In this document: positions 46,105 through 56,547 of the stretch, one piece after another | Position numbering within the stretch: the stretch's first letter is position 1 | Layout: each line of letters opens with the position of its first letter | NCBI GenBank assembly: GCA_016703765.1 | Contig: JADJBL010000001.1 | Coordinates: 62,001-126,000, forward strand | Length of the DNA stretch: 64,000 nt | DNA from: Saprospirales bacterium | GTDB lineage: Bacteria > Bacteroidota > Bacteroidia > Chitinophagales > Saprospiraceae | Direction: 5' to 3' | The notes under the pieces: model-generated | What the model was told of the DNA's origin: nothing | Database searches by the model: none | The model's input: only the letters and a program-made list of their open reading frames with translations | Position numbers and translations under genes: made by a program

Positions 46105-46321
46105 ATGCAAATTATAACCGTTGAACTGCTCGACGACAATGCTTTGGCTTTTGCTAAAACAACTGGAGCAACTTCATATTCTTCGTTTAGTCAGTCCCCA
46201 AAAGCAACTTGACAAACCCAAACGCCAATGGGTAGGGAGTATATCGAAGGCAACTGCAAAGGATATGCTTCATTATCTCAAACAAAGCCGTGATGAATGG
46301 GAACGGAATATTACGTCTTAG
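46105..46321 (+). CDS. small antitoxin-like protein, frameshifted
   Basis: From the ATG at 46105 the frame reads MQIITVELLDDNALA and then, with one T removed from the TTTT run near 46150, LLKQLEQLHILRLVSPQKQL and GSISKATAKDMLHYLKQSRD to EWERNI (about 71 residues). The pattern (I)TVELL-N-ALxLLKxLExLxIIRL is that of small Bacteroidota proteins usually placed before PIN or RelE toxins. No toxin follows; a MITE-like element lies next instead. Confidence 0.5.
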
Positions 46322-46337
46322 CAGCGTCTCTCGTAGA

Positions 46338-46509
46338 CTAAGGTTTACCCACTTTTTTTGAAATCAAAAAAGCCCCGTTAGGGGTGGCACGTTTATAGTT
46401 CATGATGTCATTAGATTTCCCAAGCCCCGTAGGGGCGGCACGTTCGAGAATAAAGGTGTCGCCCCTACGGGGCTTAATTGTAGCAACCCCAAAAGTGGGT
46501 AAACTTTAG
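46338..46509. mobile_element. MITE-like element with 19-bp terminal inverted repeats
   Basis: CTAAGGTTTACCCACTTTT at 46338-46356 pairs with its complement at 46491-46509 with one mismatch. Inside are two direct copies of an AAGCCCCGTnAGGGGYGGCA word (46369 on, and 46423 on) and one inverted copy (46456-46475). There is no reading frame in its 172 bp. The compact size, terminal repeats and lack of coding fit a miniature transposable element or a dispersed intergenic palindrome; no target duplication is evident. Confidence 0.55.
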
Positions 46510-46557
46510 CCCGGAGAGGACCCTGCGATACCCTAAAGCCAAGTCGCTGCGCCAGTC

Positions 46558-48026
46558 CTAAAACTCCATCGCCTTCCCCACCAATTCCAAAAACTCTGAC
46601 CGGTATCCATGCGGGTCGCAGGAGCTCGATTCATTTGCCCACTCGATGACCTTATCGTAAGTCGCGGCGCCTTTATATTCGGAATCCCGGAGCAGCATGC
46701 CGAAAGCGGCTACGCTTGAAGTAAAGCGAAGGTGTTCGCTGGCCTGACTGAAGCCTGCGCCCTGGTCGAAGATATCGAGTTGGAGGGTATGCTCCAGTAA
46801 GAATCCGGAAGCTTGTATTTGAAGTCGATAGTAAAAACGGGCAAGCCTTCCTGCCCTGAATTAAACGGGATGATCTCGTAGAGCGCCGTGATATTTTGCC
46901 CGGACCCGATCTCTCCCGCATCCGTAGAATCCGTTTCAAATTCTTCTTCCGTCATCAGCCGGTTTTCGTAGCCGATAAGCCGGTATTCGGCCACTACGTC
47001 GGGATTGAAGGCCACCTTTATCTTTACGTCTTTAGCCACGGTATACAGTTTGCCGAACTCATGGACGAAGACTTTTTTGGCCTGCTCCAGGTTGTCGATG
47101 TACTCGTAGGTGCCGTTGCCGTTGTCGGCCACCTGCTCGAGCATTCCGTCGTTGAGGTTGCCCGTGCCGACCCCGAGCACCGTGAGGAAGATGCCCAGTT
47201 CCCTTTTTCCTCGATGAGGTCAATCAAGGCCTCCTGTGAAGAAACGCCTACGTTAAAGTCGCCGTCCGTGCCGAGTATGATCCGGTTGTTTCCGCCCTCG
47301 ATGAAGTTCAGCATGGCGATCTCATAGGCGGTGATCAAGCCCTGTGCGCCGGCCGTACTACCCCCCCGACCCCAAGCCCTGAATGGCCTGTTTGATGATG
47401 CTTTTTTATCCCCCGAAGTGGAATTCAAGCAACCCCGCCTCCCCTGCATAGGTGACGATGGCGATCCGGTCCTGCTTGTCGAACTGATCGACCAGGATCT
47501 CAAACGCATCCTTGAGCAAAGGGAGCTTATCTTCATTCGACATGGAACCCGAAACGTCGATCAGGAGTACGATGTTGGAGGGGGGCAGATCGCTGAGGGT
47601 CTTTCCCTGCAAGCCGATGCGGACCAATTTATGCCCTTCCGCCCAGGGGCACTCCGCTACCTCGCCGTTCACGGAAACCGGATGATTGCCGACGGGTGGA
47701 GCATAATTCAAGGGAAAATAATTGATCAGCTCTTCCGTGCGCACTGCCGCTTTGGGCGGAAACGCATCCATATCCAGCAATTGCCTTCGAATGTAGGAAT
47801 AAGACGCCCCGTCGGCGTCGACGGAGAAGGTCGATACCGGTTGTTCGATCACTTTTACAAATGGATTTTCCACAAAATCGTTGAAATTGTCGCCCGTAAA
47901 GTCGCCACTGAAGTTGTTTATGCCCGGCCCACCGAGATAGATCTTGTCTAAGGTCGCGGCATTGTCTGAGGAGAGGTCCTCTTTGGCGCAAGAAGCCATC
48001 ACCAGGGCTGCCAAAAGCAAAGGGCC
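46558..48026 (-). CDS. vWA-domain protein of the YfbK family, frameshifted
   Basis: The start region reads LLLAALVMASCAKEDLSSDN, a lipoprotein signal, followed by the YfbK N-terminal domain (FVKVIEQPVSTFSVDADGAS, LLDMDAFPPKAAVRTEELIN, YFPLNYAPP) and a von Willebrand A domain with MIDAS motif LLIDVSGSMS. After breaks near 47400, 47200 and 46830 it continues with NNRIILGTDGDFNVGVSSQE, VFVHEFGKLYTVAKDVKIKV and FGMLLRDSEYKGAATYDKV, the DUF3520-type end. The frameshifts are single-base. The gene has no start codon of its own: it is joined in frame to the end of the truncated Omp85 gene. Confidence 0.6.
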
Positions 48027-49606
48027 CTGATCTAATAGAAGGCGGTATTCCAGGGAAAAGACGGAATAGAGGGTGGCGAAGATCGACTCCTCGTCGAAGC
48101 CCCGCAGCAGGCGATTGCCGCCGATTCGGATTTGCTCGTTTCGGTAAATGGATTGGGGGGAATATACCCAGCCGGAGCGGTTGCGCAGGTAGAGGGTAAA
48201 AGAGGAAAAAACCGGGAAGAAATACCCCACATCGCCCGTCAGCCGCACGAGGTAGGTCTTCTGATCGATCGTATCGTAGAGGGTTCCGAAATCAAAACCG
48301 GGGTCCTCGGGGTCTTGCAAGGCCGCAATGACGGGATTGCGGCCGACGCTCTTCGTGCCGGCGCTGGCCCGGGCGCCGATGCTCCAACCCTTTCTCGGAT
48401 TGAAGCGATAATCCAGGCGCTGCCACAGGTATTCCAGTCCCAGCGCGTTGACCTGCACGTCGAGGGTCGAGGGTAGCTGGCGGGTGGAGATGATCCGCTC
48501 TGGTCGATGGAGATCAGGGAAGAGGAACTGCGGTTCCAAAATACCCGCAGGTAGTTGCCGCCCGGCAGGAGGTAGCGAAGGCCGGCATCGAAAATGACGT
48601 CGTTATAGGTCGAGTCGCGCTTGTATTGGTTGAAGCCCAGGTCGATGCCGAAGGGAAGTTGCAGCAGGTAGGGGTAGGTGAAGGCAACCTCGAGTTCCTG
48701 GGTGCCCGGACGAAGCTGCTCGAAGGAAGCGTAGATGCGTTCGCCTTTTCCGAAGGCGTTTTGAAACTCGGCGTTAAACGTGCCCGTGACCAGCAAGCGC
48801 CTCTGAAGGCTCGCGTCGCTGGTGGGCAATACCCCGATCAGAAAATCCAGGCGGCTGGCTTTTTTTCGTTCGAGAAATAATTTCAGGGAGGCGGTTTGTC
48901 CGGAAAACTCCACGACCGGATCTTTGGTCTCCCGCACAAACGGCAGCTCCCTCAGGCGGTTCCTCGAATCGAGCACCTTGCGTCGGCTATATGCAGTGCC
49001 GGGCCGAAAACCCAGGTATTGCTGAAGGTAGGAAGGCGCCAAACGGGCGTCGCCTTCAATTTGCAGTGGCGCCCATTCGATCGCCGGACCGCTTTCCCAA
49101 AACAGGCCCGCCACCAGGTCCTCGCCTTCCCAGGCCAGGCTGTCGAGCCGTATGCGGGCGAAGGGGAAGCCGCTGTTTTCGGCTTCTTCCAGCAGATCCT
49201 CTTCCAGTTTTAGAATTTCCTCCGGCCGGAGGGGCTTGCCTACAAAGGCCCTGGGCCTGAATCGGACTTTCCCCAGAAAGGGTTCGGGCAGGTTCCCGTT
49301 TTCCAGGCGCTGGATCCGCAACACCGGCCCGAGGAACAAGTGTGCCGTGGCCGTGCTGTCCGCCCAAATCAGGCTATCGACAGAGGCAGTGAGCCGCGAT
49401 TGGGAACGGAGTTGTTTGATCGTCCCCTCCAAATATTGAACGACTGCCTGGGAGTCGGGAAAGGTAGCCGGCAGCTTCTGCTCCTCCAGCCAAACAGCCG
49501 CCAGGCTGTCCACCGGCTGCCATTGCAGATTGACTTGTGCGTAGGCGGCCTTTGTCAGCAGCAGTAAGCAGAGAACCGATATATTTTTCCCCGAAATCAA
49601 ATTCAA
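48026..49606 (-). CDS. Omp85/BamA-TamA-like outer-membrane protein, frameshifted and lacking the last strands
   Basis: The product starts with a signal peptide (VLCLLLLTKAAYA) and has POTRA-like domains (about 25-240) followed by a barrel (LLPGGNYLRVFWNRSSSSL, IRIGGNRLLRGFDEESIFAT). A single-base break lies near 48497. Omp85 proteins insert barrels into the outer membrane or move proteins across it. The frame reaches EYRLLLDQ, where the family still needs the last four or so strands, and then passes straight into the lipoprotein signal of the vWA protein. So a deletion or misassembly joins the two genes near 48026. Confidence 0.65.
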
Positions 49607-49636
49607 GCTGAAAGTTGTTTATTTTTCACCGCCACG

Positions 49637-49675
49637 CGCGCGGCGCAACGGGCGCTGGCGCCCGGGGGGGGGGGG
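49637..49675. repeat. GC-only low-complexity tract with G12 run
   Basis: A CGCGCGCGG block is followed by a hairpin CGGGCGC-TG-GCGCCCG (49649-49664) and a run of twelve G (49664-49675). The surrounding sequence is ordinary. It lies in the gap between the Omp85 and HemW starts and may affect the lost HemW start. A similar G-run-rich tract sits inside the Fic gene at 8978-9080. Confidence 0.5.
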
Positions 49676-49741
49676 AGACTTTTATATCCAAACGCCCATT
49701 GCGCAAAAAAACTTATTCCCTCATCAACTTAATAACTCTCT

Positions 49742-50861
49742 TTGCCCGGACTCTACCTCCATATCCCCTTCTGCAAACAAGCTTGCCACTACTGCAACTT
49801 CCACTTTTCCACCTCTCTGAAATATAAAGGAGAAATGGTGTTGGCAATCCGGCGGGAGCTGGAGCTCCAACGCGACTACCTCAACCGCGCCACCCTTCAA
49901 ACGATCTATTTCGGCGGCGGCACGCCCTCGCTGCTCGACGAGGCTGAACTGAACTCGATCTTCGATCAAATCTACCGCCTTTTTCCGGTTGCGGACGATG
50001 CAGAGATCACGCTGGAGGCCAATCCCGACGACCTGACGCGGGAGGGGGTCCACATGCTCCGCAAAAGCCCGGTCAACCGCCTGAGCATCGGCATACAGTC
50101 GTTTTCGGAGGCCGACCTGCGCTTCATGAACCGTGCCCATTCGGCCGAAGAGGCCCTCGGTAGCGTGAAGCGGGCGCAGGATGCCGGATTTGAAAATATC
50201 ACCCTCGATCTGATCTACGGCTCGCCCACCACCTCCGACGAGCAATGGGCGGCCAATCTTCGCACGTTTTTTGAGTTGCAGATCCCGCACCTCTCCTCCT
50301 ACTGCCTCACTGTCGAACCCAAGACCGCCCTGGGGCATTTCGTGGAAAAGGGCCAGGCGCCCCCGGTCGACGAGGAAAAGCTCCCGCCAGTTCGAGTATC
50401 TAATGGCTGTCCTGGAAAAAAGCGGCTACGCGCACTACGAGATCTCCAACTTCGCCCTGCCGGGTCGCTATTCAAAGCACAACTCCAGCTATTGGCTCGG
50501 CGAGCCTTACCTCGGCGTGGGGCCCGCCGCCCACTCCTACAACGGCGATACCCGCCAATGGAACGTGGCCAACAACGCCCGCTACCTCCAGGCCCTTGCC
50601 GAAAGCCGCCTGCCTTTCGAACTGGAAACCCTCACGCCTGCCAATCGATACAACGAGTACGTCATGACCAGCCTCCGCACCCAATGGGGCTGCGATCTGG
50701 CTCATATCCAATCCCTTCCGGAAGACTATTCCAAACATTTTCTCGATGCTATCCAGCCCTTTTTGGATTCCGGAGATGTGGTTCGCAACGGCGAAGTCTT
50801 CATGCTTACCCGCCAAGGCAAACTTATAGCAGATCGCGTGGCCAGGGAATGTTTTGTTTGA
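49742..50861 (+). CDS. hemW: HemW, radical SAM heme chaperone-like protein, one frameshift
   Basis: The N-terminal CxxxCxxC motif is CKQACHYC within GLYLHIPFCKQACHYCNFH, with a final YFGGGTPSLL and RLSIGIQSFSEADLRFMNR signature. A break near 50388, restored by removing one C from CCC, leads to HYEISNFALPGRYSKHNSSY and LGVGPAAHSY, so the gene is full length (about 373 residues) and ends at 50861. The cysteine preceding the CxxC pair, present in HemW (HIPFC) and the missing activity residues of HemN support HemW. The start is a TTG two codons after a stop, next to a low-complexity tract. Confidence 0.8.
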
Positions 50862-50902
50862 GTGCCACACTCTTCACTTTTAAAAAACTTTTGTTTAAAA
50901 CA

Positions 50903-50933
50903 TTGACAATTTAAAACAAAGTGTTTATTTTTG
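50903..50933 (+). promoter_or_regulatory. Bacteroidota-type promoter of the AntA-like gene
   Basis: TTG at 50903-50905, 20 bases, then TATTTTTG at 50926-50933 match the -33/-7 consensus. The expected start of transcription is near 50940, which places the translation start at the ATG at 50955 rather than at the upstream TTG at 50931. Confidence 0.6.
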
Positions 50934-50954
50934 TTGAAACAAATCCAAAAAGCA

Positions 50955-51761
50955 ATGGAACTTCAGGTTTTGATCAGCAAAAAAGGAACCAAGGTCGTAC
51001 GCGCAACGGAACTGTATCAGGTGCTGGAATTGCCGGCGGCGCAATACGCCCGGAATTTGAAGAAGTGGCTGAGCGACGTGTACGAATTCCGCGACGGGAT
51101 CCGCAAGCCGTTGAAGATGCAGGATTACGCCAACCGCCCTTCCGGCGATCCGCTGATCGACGATTATTACTTCTCCATTGAAATGGCGAAACTCATCACC
51201 CTCAATTCGCATAGCAGGGTCAAGCAGAAATATGCCAGGTATCTGTTCTCGCTGGAGGAGCGGGTGGAAAACGCCGAGCTTCTGAGCAAGGAACAGGTCG
51301 TCGCCGTGCTGGAAATGGCCAAGGCGATGGGGCTGGTGTCCTGTCAAACCGCAAGTCAGCAGCGGCACTTGGAAATGTACGAGCAACGCAACGGAGGAAA
51401 TGCCGCAAACTGGTGGCAATTCCGCTCCCGGCTGCTGGGATATTCGGCAGACGATCTCCGCGAAAAAACCGAAAGATCCGGCAAGCCGGCTAAAGGCAAA
51501 TCACAGCGGCAGCTCCTCCTTGCGATCGACAAATACGAGATGGTTCGCTCCGGCGTCATCGACCTCCTGATGGGCATGGGCAAATCCGAGCGCTTCGCCC
51601 GCAACATCGGCGACCTGGCCAAGGTCTTCGCCCGCGAGATGCGCGTCGAAATCTTCGACGACCGGCCCGGCACGGCCTCTTCCTTCCTGCCCGATGTCAA
51701 CCGGGCGGTGGTGCAAGAGATACAGGGGAAGAGGAATGGAGGGGTGTTGGCGATGTGGTAG
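50955..51761 (+). CDS. AntA/AntB antirepressor-like protein
   Basis: The product (about 268 residues from the ATG at 50955, MELQVLISKKGTKVVRATEL) has an AntA-type N-terminal domain: YARNLKKWLSDVYEFRDGIR, then DDYYFSIEMAKLITLNSHSR and KYARYLFSLEE. AntA/AntB domains occur in phage antirepressors, but this gene is alone, has a good promoter and no phage neighbours; close relatives are chromosomal in Bacteroidota. The C-terminal half is helical with no known domain. Confidence 0.65.
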   Translation: MELQVLISKKGTKVVRATELYQVLELPAAQYARNLKKWLSDVYEFRDGIRKPLKMQDYANRPSGDPLIDDYYFSIEMAKLITLNSHSRVKQKYARYLFSLEERVENAELLSKEQVVAVLEMAKAMGLVSCQTASQQRHLEMYEQRNGGNAANWWQFRSRLLGYSADDLREKTERSGKPAKGKSQRQLLLAIDKYEMVRSGVIDLLMGMGKSERFARNIGDLAKVFAREMRVEIFDDRPGTASSFLPDVNRAVVQEIQGKRNGGVLAMW

Positions 51762-51787
51762 AACTCCGTTGTCTATAAAATTGTTAG

Positions 51788-51810
51788 TTTTATCTGTCGA
51801 TCAGATAAAA
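51788..51810. promoter_or_regulatory. palindrome at the antitoxin-like gene start
   Basis: TTTTATCTG at 51788-51796, five central bases and CAGATAAAA at 51802-51810 form a perfect dyad that ends 7 bases before the ATG at 51818. Its position suits autoregulation by the small antitoxin-like protein that follows. Confidence 0.45.
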
Positions 51811-51817
51811 TATCACT

Positions 51818-52048
51818 ATGGCCTCTACCATGATTCGCACCATCATTACCGCAGACAAGAATAATCTTACACTTTCCCTGCCCGACAATTTTCTGGGTAA
51901 GCAGGTCGAAGTTATTGTCTTTATCATTGAAGAAGCGAAGGACCAGGCTGCCGGTTTAAAAAAGCCCAAAACCTTCTCCGCCGTACAGTTAGACACCAGG
52001 GGATTCAAGTTTAATCGCGACGAAGCTAATGAAGCCCTTTGCAATTAA
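51818..52048 (+). CDS. small antitoxin-like protein
   Basis: The 76-residue product starts MASTMIRTIITADKNNLTLS and continues LPDNFLGKQVEVIVFIIEEA, an AbrB/DUF-type swapped-hairpin-like N-terminus followed by a disordered tail that would wrap a toxin (FSAVQLDTRGFKFNRDEANE). Such proteins usually precede PIN-domain toxins in Bacteroidota. Here a tRNA gene follows after 30 bases and there is no toxin, so it is an orphan. Family assignment is by pattern only. Confidence 0.5.
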   Translation: MASTMIRTIITADKNNLTLSLPDNFLGKQVEVIVFIIEEAKDQAAGLKKPKTFSAVQLDTRGFKFNRDEANEALCN

Positions 52049-52078
52049 GCAATTCCTCCTTACATTTGCCCCTCAATC

Positions 52079-52154
<76 letters not shown>

Positions 52155-52162
52155 ATAAGATT

Positions 52163-52209
52163 TTAAATGAAGAAGGGAAGTGCTAATCGCGCTTCCCTTC
52201 TTCATTTAA
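52163..52209. terminator. bidirectional terminator for tRNA-Gly and methylmalonyl-CoA mutase
   Basis: TTAAATGAAGAAGGGAAG at 52163-52180 pairs exactly with CTTCCCTTCTTCATTTAA at 52192-52209 around an 11-base loop. It follows the tRNA and overlaps the stop codon of the convergent mutase gene (52206-52208), so it can serve both. Confidence 0.75.
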
Positions 52210-54346
52210 GGCATCATCAACTGATCCAAAATTGAAATAGCCGCTTCCGCAATCTTCGTTCCTGGTCCAAATATCCCCGCTACCCCCTGCTCCAGAAGAA
52301 AAGCATAGTCCTGCTGCGGGATAACCCCACCTACCACCACCAGAATATCCTCCCGACCGAGTTTGGCGAGCTCTTCCAAGGTTTGCGGTACAAGGAACTT
52401 GTGCCCCGCCGCCAGGGACGAAATGCCCAAAATGTGCACGTCGTTTTCAGCAGCCTGGCGGGCAGCCTCAGCAGGGGTTTGAAACAAGGGACCGATATCT
52501 ACATCGAAACCCAGGTCGGCAAAACTGGTGGCGATGATCTTCGCGCCGCGGTCGTGCCCGTCCTGCCCGAGTTTGGCGACCATAATCCGTGGACGACGGC
52601 CCTCCTGGCGGGCAAAAAGGTCGGCCAGCTCGCGAGCTCTTTGGAAACTGTCTTCTGTATTTCCCATCTCTCCTGCATATACGCCCGAAATGGCGTGGCT
52701 ATTGGCCTGGAAACGCCCAAATTGGCGCTCCATCGCCGTGGATATTTCGCCCAGGGTCGCGCGCACCCGCGCCGCCTGGATCGCATGCGCTAGCAAATTC
52801 CCCTTGCCCGAACGGGCGCATTCGTATATTCCCTCCAGAGCCGCCTGCACCGCCGCCTCGTCGCGATTCGCTTTAGTTTCCTCGATCCGGCGGATCTGGC
52901 TTTCCCGCACCGCCGAATTATCCACCCGCAAAATGTCCAGCTGCGGCTGGTCTTCTTTCACCCCGAAAACGTTCACTCCTACCACCTGATCCTTCCCATT
53001 GTCGATCCGGGCCTGCTTTCGAGCGGCCGCCTCTTCTATGCGCATTTTGGGAATGCCCGCCTCGATGGCCTTGGCCATGCCTCCGTAGGACTCGATTTCC
53101 TGAATATGCTCCCAGGCCTTCTCCACCAATTGGGCGGTCAGGTATTCCACAAAATATGACCCCGCCCAGGGGTCTACGGCTTTGGCAACCGATGTTTCTT
53201 CCTGAAGATAAAGCTGGGTGTCGCGGGCGATTTTTGCCGAAAAATCAGTGGGCAGCGCGATGGCCTCGTCGAGGGAGTTGGTATGAAGCGATTGCGTGCC
53301 TCCCAACACGGCCGCCAGCGCCTCCATGCAAGTGCGCGCCACGTTGTTGAAGGGATCTTGCTCGGTCAGGCTGTAACCCGAGGTCTGGCAATGGGCCCGC
53401 AGAGCCATCGATTTTTCGTCTTTGGGATGGAACTCCTTTACCAGCTTCGACCACAACAAACGCCCGGCCCTCAACTTGGCAATCTCCATAAAGTGGTTCA
53501 TGCCGATCCCCCAAAAGAAGGAGATCCGGGGGCGAAATCGTCTATGTCGAGCCCGGCCTTGATCCCGGTTCGGAGGTATTCCAGGCCGTCGGCCAGGGTG
53601 TAGGCCAGCTCCAGGTCGGCAGGAGCGCCTGCCTCGTGCATGTGGTAGCCGCTGATGCTGATGGAGTTGAATTTCGGCATCCGCTTCGAAGCGAAGGAAA
53701 ATATATCCGCGATGAGGCGCATGGAGGGTTCGGGCGGGTAGATGTAGGTATTCCGCACCATGAACTCCTTCAGGATGTCGTTCTGGATGGTGCCGTTCAA
53801 CTGTTCCAGCCTCAGGCCCTGCTCTTCGGCCGCCACGATGTAAAAAGCCAGGATGGGGATCACCGCCCCGTTCATGGTCATGGAAACGGACATGTCGGCG
53901 AGGGGTATTTGGTCGAAAAGGATCTTCATATCCTCCACGCTGTCGATGGCTACGCCGGCCATGCCCACGTCGCCGCGCACACGCTCGTGGTCGGAGTCGT
54001 ACCCGCGGTGGGTGGCAAGGTCGAACGCCACGGAGAGGCCCTTTTGCCCCTGCGCCAGATTGCGACGATAAAAGGCGTTGCTCTCCTCCGCGGTGGAAAA
54101 CCCGGCGTATTGGCGGATCGTCCAGGGACGCACCGCGTACATGGAGCCGTAGGGGCCGCGAAGAAAGGGGGGAATACCGGACACGAAGTCCAGGTGCTCC
54201 AGGTTTTTCCGATGCTCGGGACCGAATACGGGCAAAATGGGAATCTGCTCCGAACTCATCCAACCGGAGCCTTCGGGTTCTTCCGTTCCGTTAATTTTAC
54301 AGACCAGGTTGCGGTCGAATGCTATGTTGGAATAATCAGGCCGCAT
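52206..54346 (-). CDS. scpA: methylmalonyl-CoA mutase, one frameshift
   Basis: About 713 residues once one base is added to the GGGGG at 53528-53532; otherwise it splits into 54346-53498 and a frame ending at 52206. The catalytic TIM barrel carries [40 protein letters not shown] and [12 protein letters not shown]; the C-terminal cobalamin domain has [20 protein letters not shown] (DxHxxG) and [15 protein letters not shown]. It converts methylmalonyl-CoA and succinyl-CoA with adenosylcobalamin. Single-subunit length fits the full large chain. The small subunit is not seen nearby. Confidence 0.88.
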
Positions 54347-54400
54347 GGCGCCACGCTTTGCTTATCTTCAGCGCAAGGTAAGCAATAAATTGGGTTTCGA

Positions 54401-55148
54401 TCAATCCCTGGAGGGTTCAAAACGGATGGGGAGTTTGAACTGGACCCGCACTTTTCTGCCCTGCTGGCTGCCGGGTATCCAGGCCGGCATAGATTCGACG
54501 ACCTTCAAGACCGCCCTCCCACAGCCGCCCCCGATGTCCTTTAACACCTCGGCCTCGGTGATACTGCCGTCCTTTTCCACGACGAAGCGGACGACCACCA
54601 TGCCGAAAATGCCGTTTTCCAAAGCGGCCTGCGGGTATTCGACGTGCTCGTAAATATAGGAAAGCAGGGCTTTTTCAGCACAGGTTTGACGCGCCTCCTT
54701 GCTCAAGCCCATCTCCTCGCAACCTGGGAAACGAGGCATCACTTCGGCAAAGATCAGTGGCGCCTCTTTTACAGGAACGACAGGCCGGGCCGGCGGTTCG
54801 GCGGGCAATGCCGGGCCCGTTCCGGTAAACTGCGGATTTGCGGGGACCGCGTGAATGGAGGTGTCGATCAAAACAGGGTTGGCGGAGACAAAAGGTTCGG
54901 CGGCCTGTGTAATTTTGCCCGAAGTAAGCCGGGGCTGGGGTATTGGAGAAACAGGTTTCGGGCGCTGAACGGTTCGAACCACATCGATTTCGGGCATCCC
55001 CTCGGGTTCTTCATTTACGGGATGAATAAAGGCCCGGGAGCTGGTCCATTCAAAAGCGCTCCATACGAGGAAGAGCGAGCAAGCCAGGCCCAGCAAAAGA
55101 AAGCGGCTCCGGTGGCGCTCCAGGCGCGAGATGTCGTATCTTTTTCAT
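54401..55148 (-). CDS. TonB-family energy transducer, frameshifted near its start
   Basis: The main frame (55096-54401) begins LLGLACSLFLVWSAFEW, a membrane helix, then a proline-rich linker (RPKPVSPIPQPRL, EPPARPVVPV) and a TonB C-terminal domain (YPQAALENGIFGMVVVRFVV, GGGCGRAVLKVVESMPAWIP). Removing one A from the AAAAA just after the ATG at 55148 adds MKRYDISRLERHRSRFL, the cytoplasmic start. It spans inner membrane and periplasm and drives TonB-dependent receptors, of which two lie in this window. ExbB/ExbD genes are not present. Confidence 0.75.
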
Positions 55149-55260
55149 AGCTTTAGGATTGTTTTCCGAAAGGATGTTACGACCTCGATTTTTGGCGTAT
55201 TGAGTAGCAATAAACTCTCCCTCCTTAGATTTGTTGTTCTAAAACTGAACAGGAAACGAC

Positions 55261-56544
55261 GTGATCAATTATAACAGATTTATTTTGCCCAACGGGCTGC
55301 GCGTGCTGTTGCACGAAGACGACAGCACACCCATGGTGGCCGTCAACGTTCTGTACAACGTGGGCGCCAGGGATGAAATGCCGGAAAAGACGGGTTTCGC
55401 CCACCTCTTCGAACACCTGATGTTCGGCGGATCGGCAAACGTGCCCGATTTCGACGACCCCATCCAGAACGCGGGGGGAGAGAACAACGCCTTTACCAAC
55501 AACGACGTCACCAATTTCTACGACATCCTTCCCGCGGAGAACATCGAAACGGCCCTCTGGCTCGAATCCGACCGCATGCTGAGCCTCAATTTCGACCCCA
55601 ATGTGCTCGACGTGCAGCGCAAAGTCGTAGTGGAGGAATTCAAGGAGACCTGCCTCAATCAACCCTATGGCGATGTCTGGCACCACCTGTCCGACATGGC
55701 TTATCACGTGCACCCCTACCGCTGGCCGACCATCGGGAAGGTACCTAAGCATGTAGAAGATGCCAGGATGGAGGACGTCCAAACTTTCTACGAAAATTTT
55801 TACACGCCGAACAACGCCATCCTGTCCATTACCGGCAACATCAAGCCGGAAAGGGCGAGGAAGCTGGTCGAGAAATGGTTTGGCGACATCCCGGCCGGCG
55901 CGTCGCCGGATCGAAACCTGCCGGCCGAACCCCCCCAAAAGCAATTGCAACAAAGGGTCCTCCACGCCAATGTGCCGGTCGACGCCCTGTACATGGCTTT
56001 CCATTCCGCCGGACGGCTGGAGCCGCTGTACTATACCTCCGACCTCCCTTTCGGATATCCTCTCCAATGGGCCATCCTCCCGCCTCTACCGCCGCCTGCT
56101 GAAGGAAAAGCGGTTGGTGACGTCAATCGATTGTTATATCACCGGAAATATCGACCCGGGACTGTTTATCATCGAGGCCAAACCGACGGACGGATACACC
56201 CTGCAACAGGTCGAGGAGGCGATCTGGGAAGAACTGGAAGAAATCAAAACCACCTCATCCCCGAGCGGGAGTTGGAAAAGGTGAAAAACAAGATGGAAAG
56301 CTCCATCGTCTTCTCGGAGGCCAATATCCTCAACCAGGCCCTCAACCTGGCGATGTTCGAACTCCTCGGCGATCCCGACCAGATCAACCGGGAAGTGGAA
56401 ATCTACCGCAATATCACGTCAAACGATATTCAACAAGCCGCCCAAACCATGTTTTTGCGGGAAAATTGCTCGGTGCTTTACTACAAAGCCAATAATCCCG
56501 GCGGGGTCGCTCCTAAAGAAGAAGAAGAGGAGGACGAGGATTAA
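55261..56544 (+). CDS. M16 family metallopeptidase, two compensating frameshifts
   Basis: The first catalytic half has the inverted zinc motif HLFEH in GFAHLFEHLMFGGSANVPDF and the downstream glutamate in VVVEEFKE. Between about 56045 and 56258 the reading frame is out; the other frame supplies SSRLYRRLLKEKRLVTSIDC, GNIDPGLFIIEAKPTDGYTL and QVEEAIWEELEEI, exactly as expected, so one base must be removed near 56050 and one added near 56258. The protein (about 427 residues) ends in an acidic tail and converges within 3 bases on the M1 gene. It is a zinc protease or a partner subunit. Confidence 0.8.
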   Translation: MINYNRFILPNGLRVLLHEDDSTPMVAVNVLYNVGARDEMPEKTGFAHLFEHLMFGGSANVPDFDDPIQNAGGENNAFTNNDVTNFYDILPAENIETALWLESDRMLSLNFDPNVLDVQRKVVVEEFKETCLNQPYGDVWHHLSDMAYHVHPYRWPTIGKVPKHVEDARMEDVQTFYENFYTPNNAILSITGNIKPERARKLVEKWFGDIPAGASPDRNLPAEPPQKQLQQRVLHANVPVDALYMAFHSAGRLEPLYYTSDLPFGYPLQWAILPPLPPPAEGKAVGDVNRLLYHRKYRPGTVYHRGQTDGRIHPATGRGGDLGRTGRNQNHLIPERELEKVKNKMESSIVFSEANILNQALNLAMFELLGDPDQINREVEIYRNITSNDIQQAAQTMFLRENCSVLYYKANNPGGVAPKEEEEEDED

Positions 56545-56547
56545 TCA

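Noticed and set aside
49742..50861. HemW as a genuine pseudogene
   Set aside because: One C removed near 50388 restores the whole family sequence, and the same kind of break affects many unrelated genes here.
50955..51761. Prophage, suggested by the AntA-like gene
   Set aside because: No integrase, terminase, capsid or lysis gene lies nearby; the neighbours are HemW and a tRNA gene.
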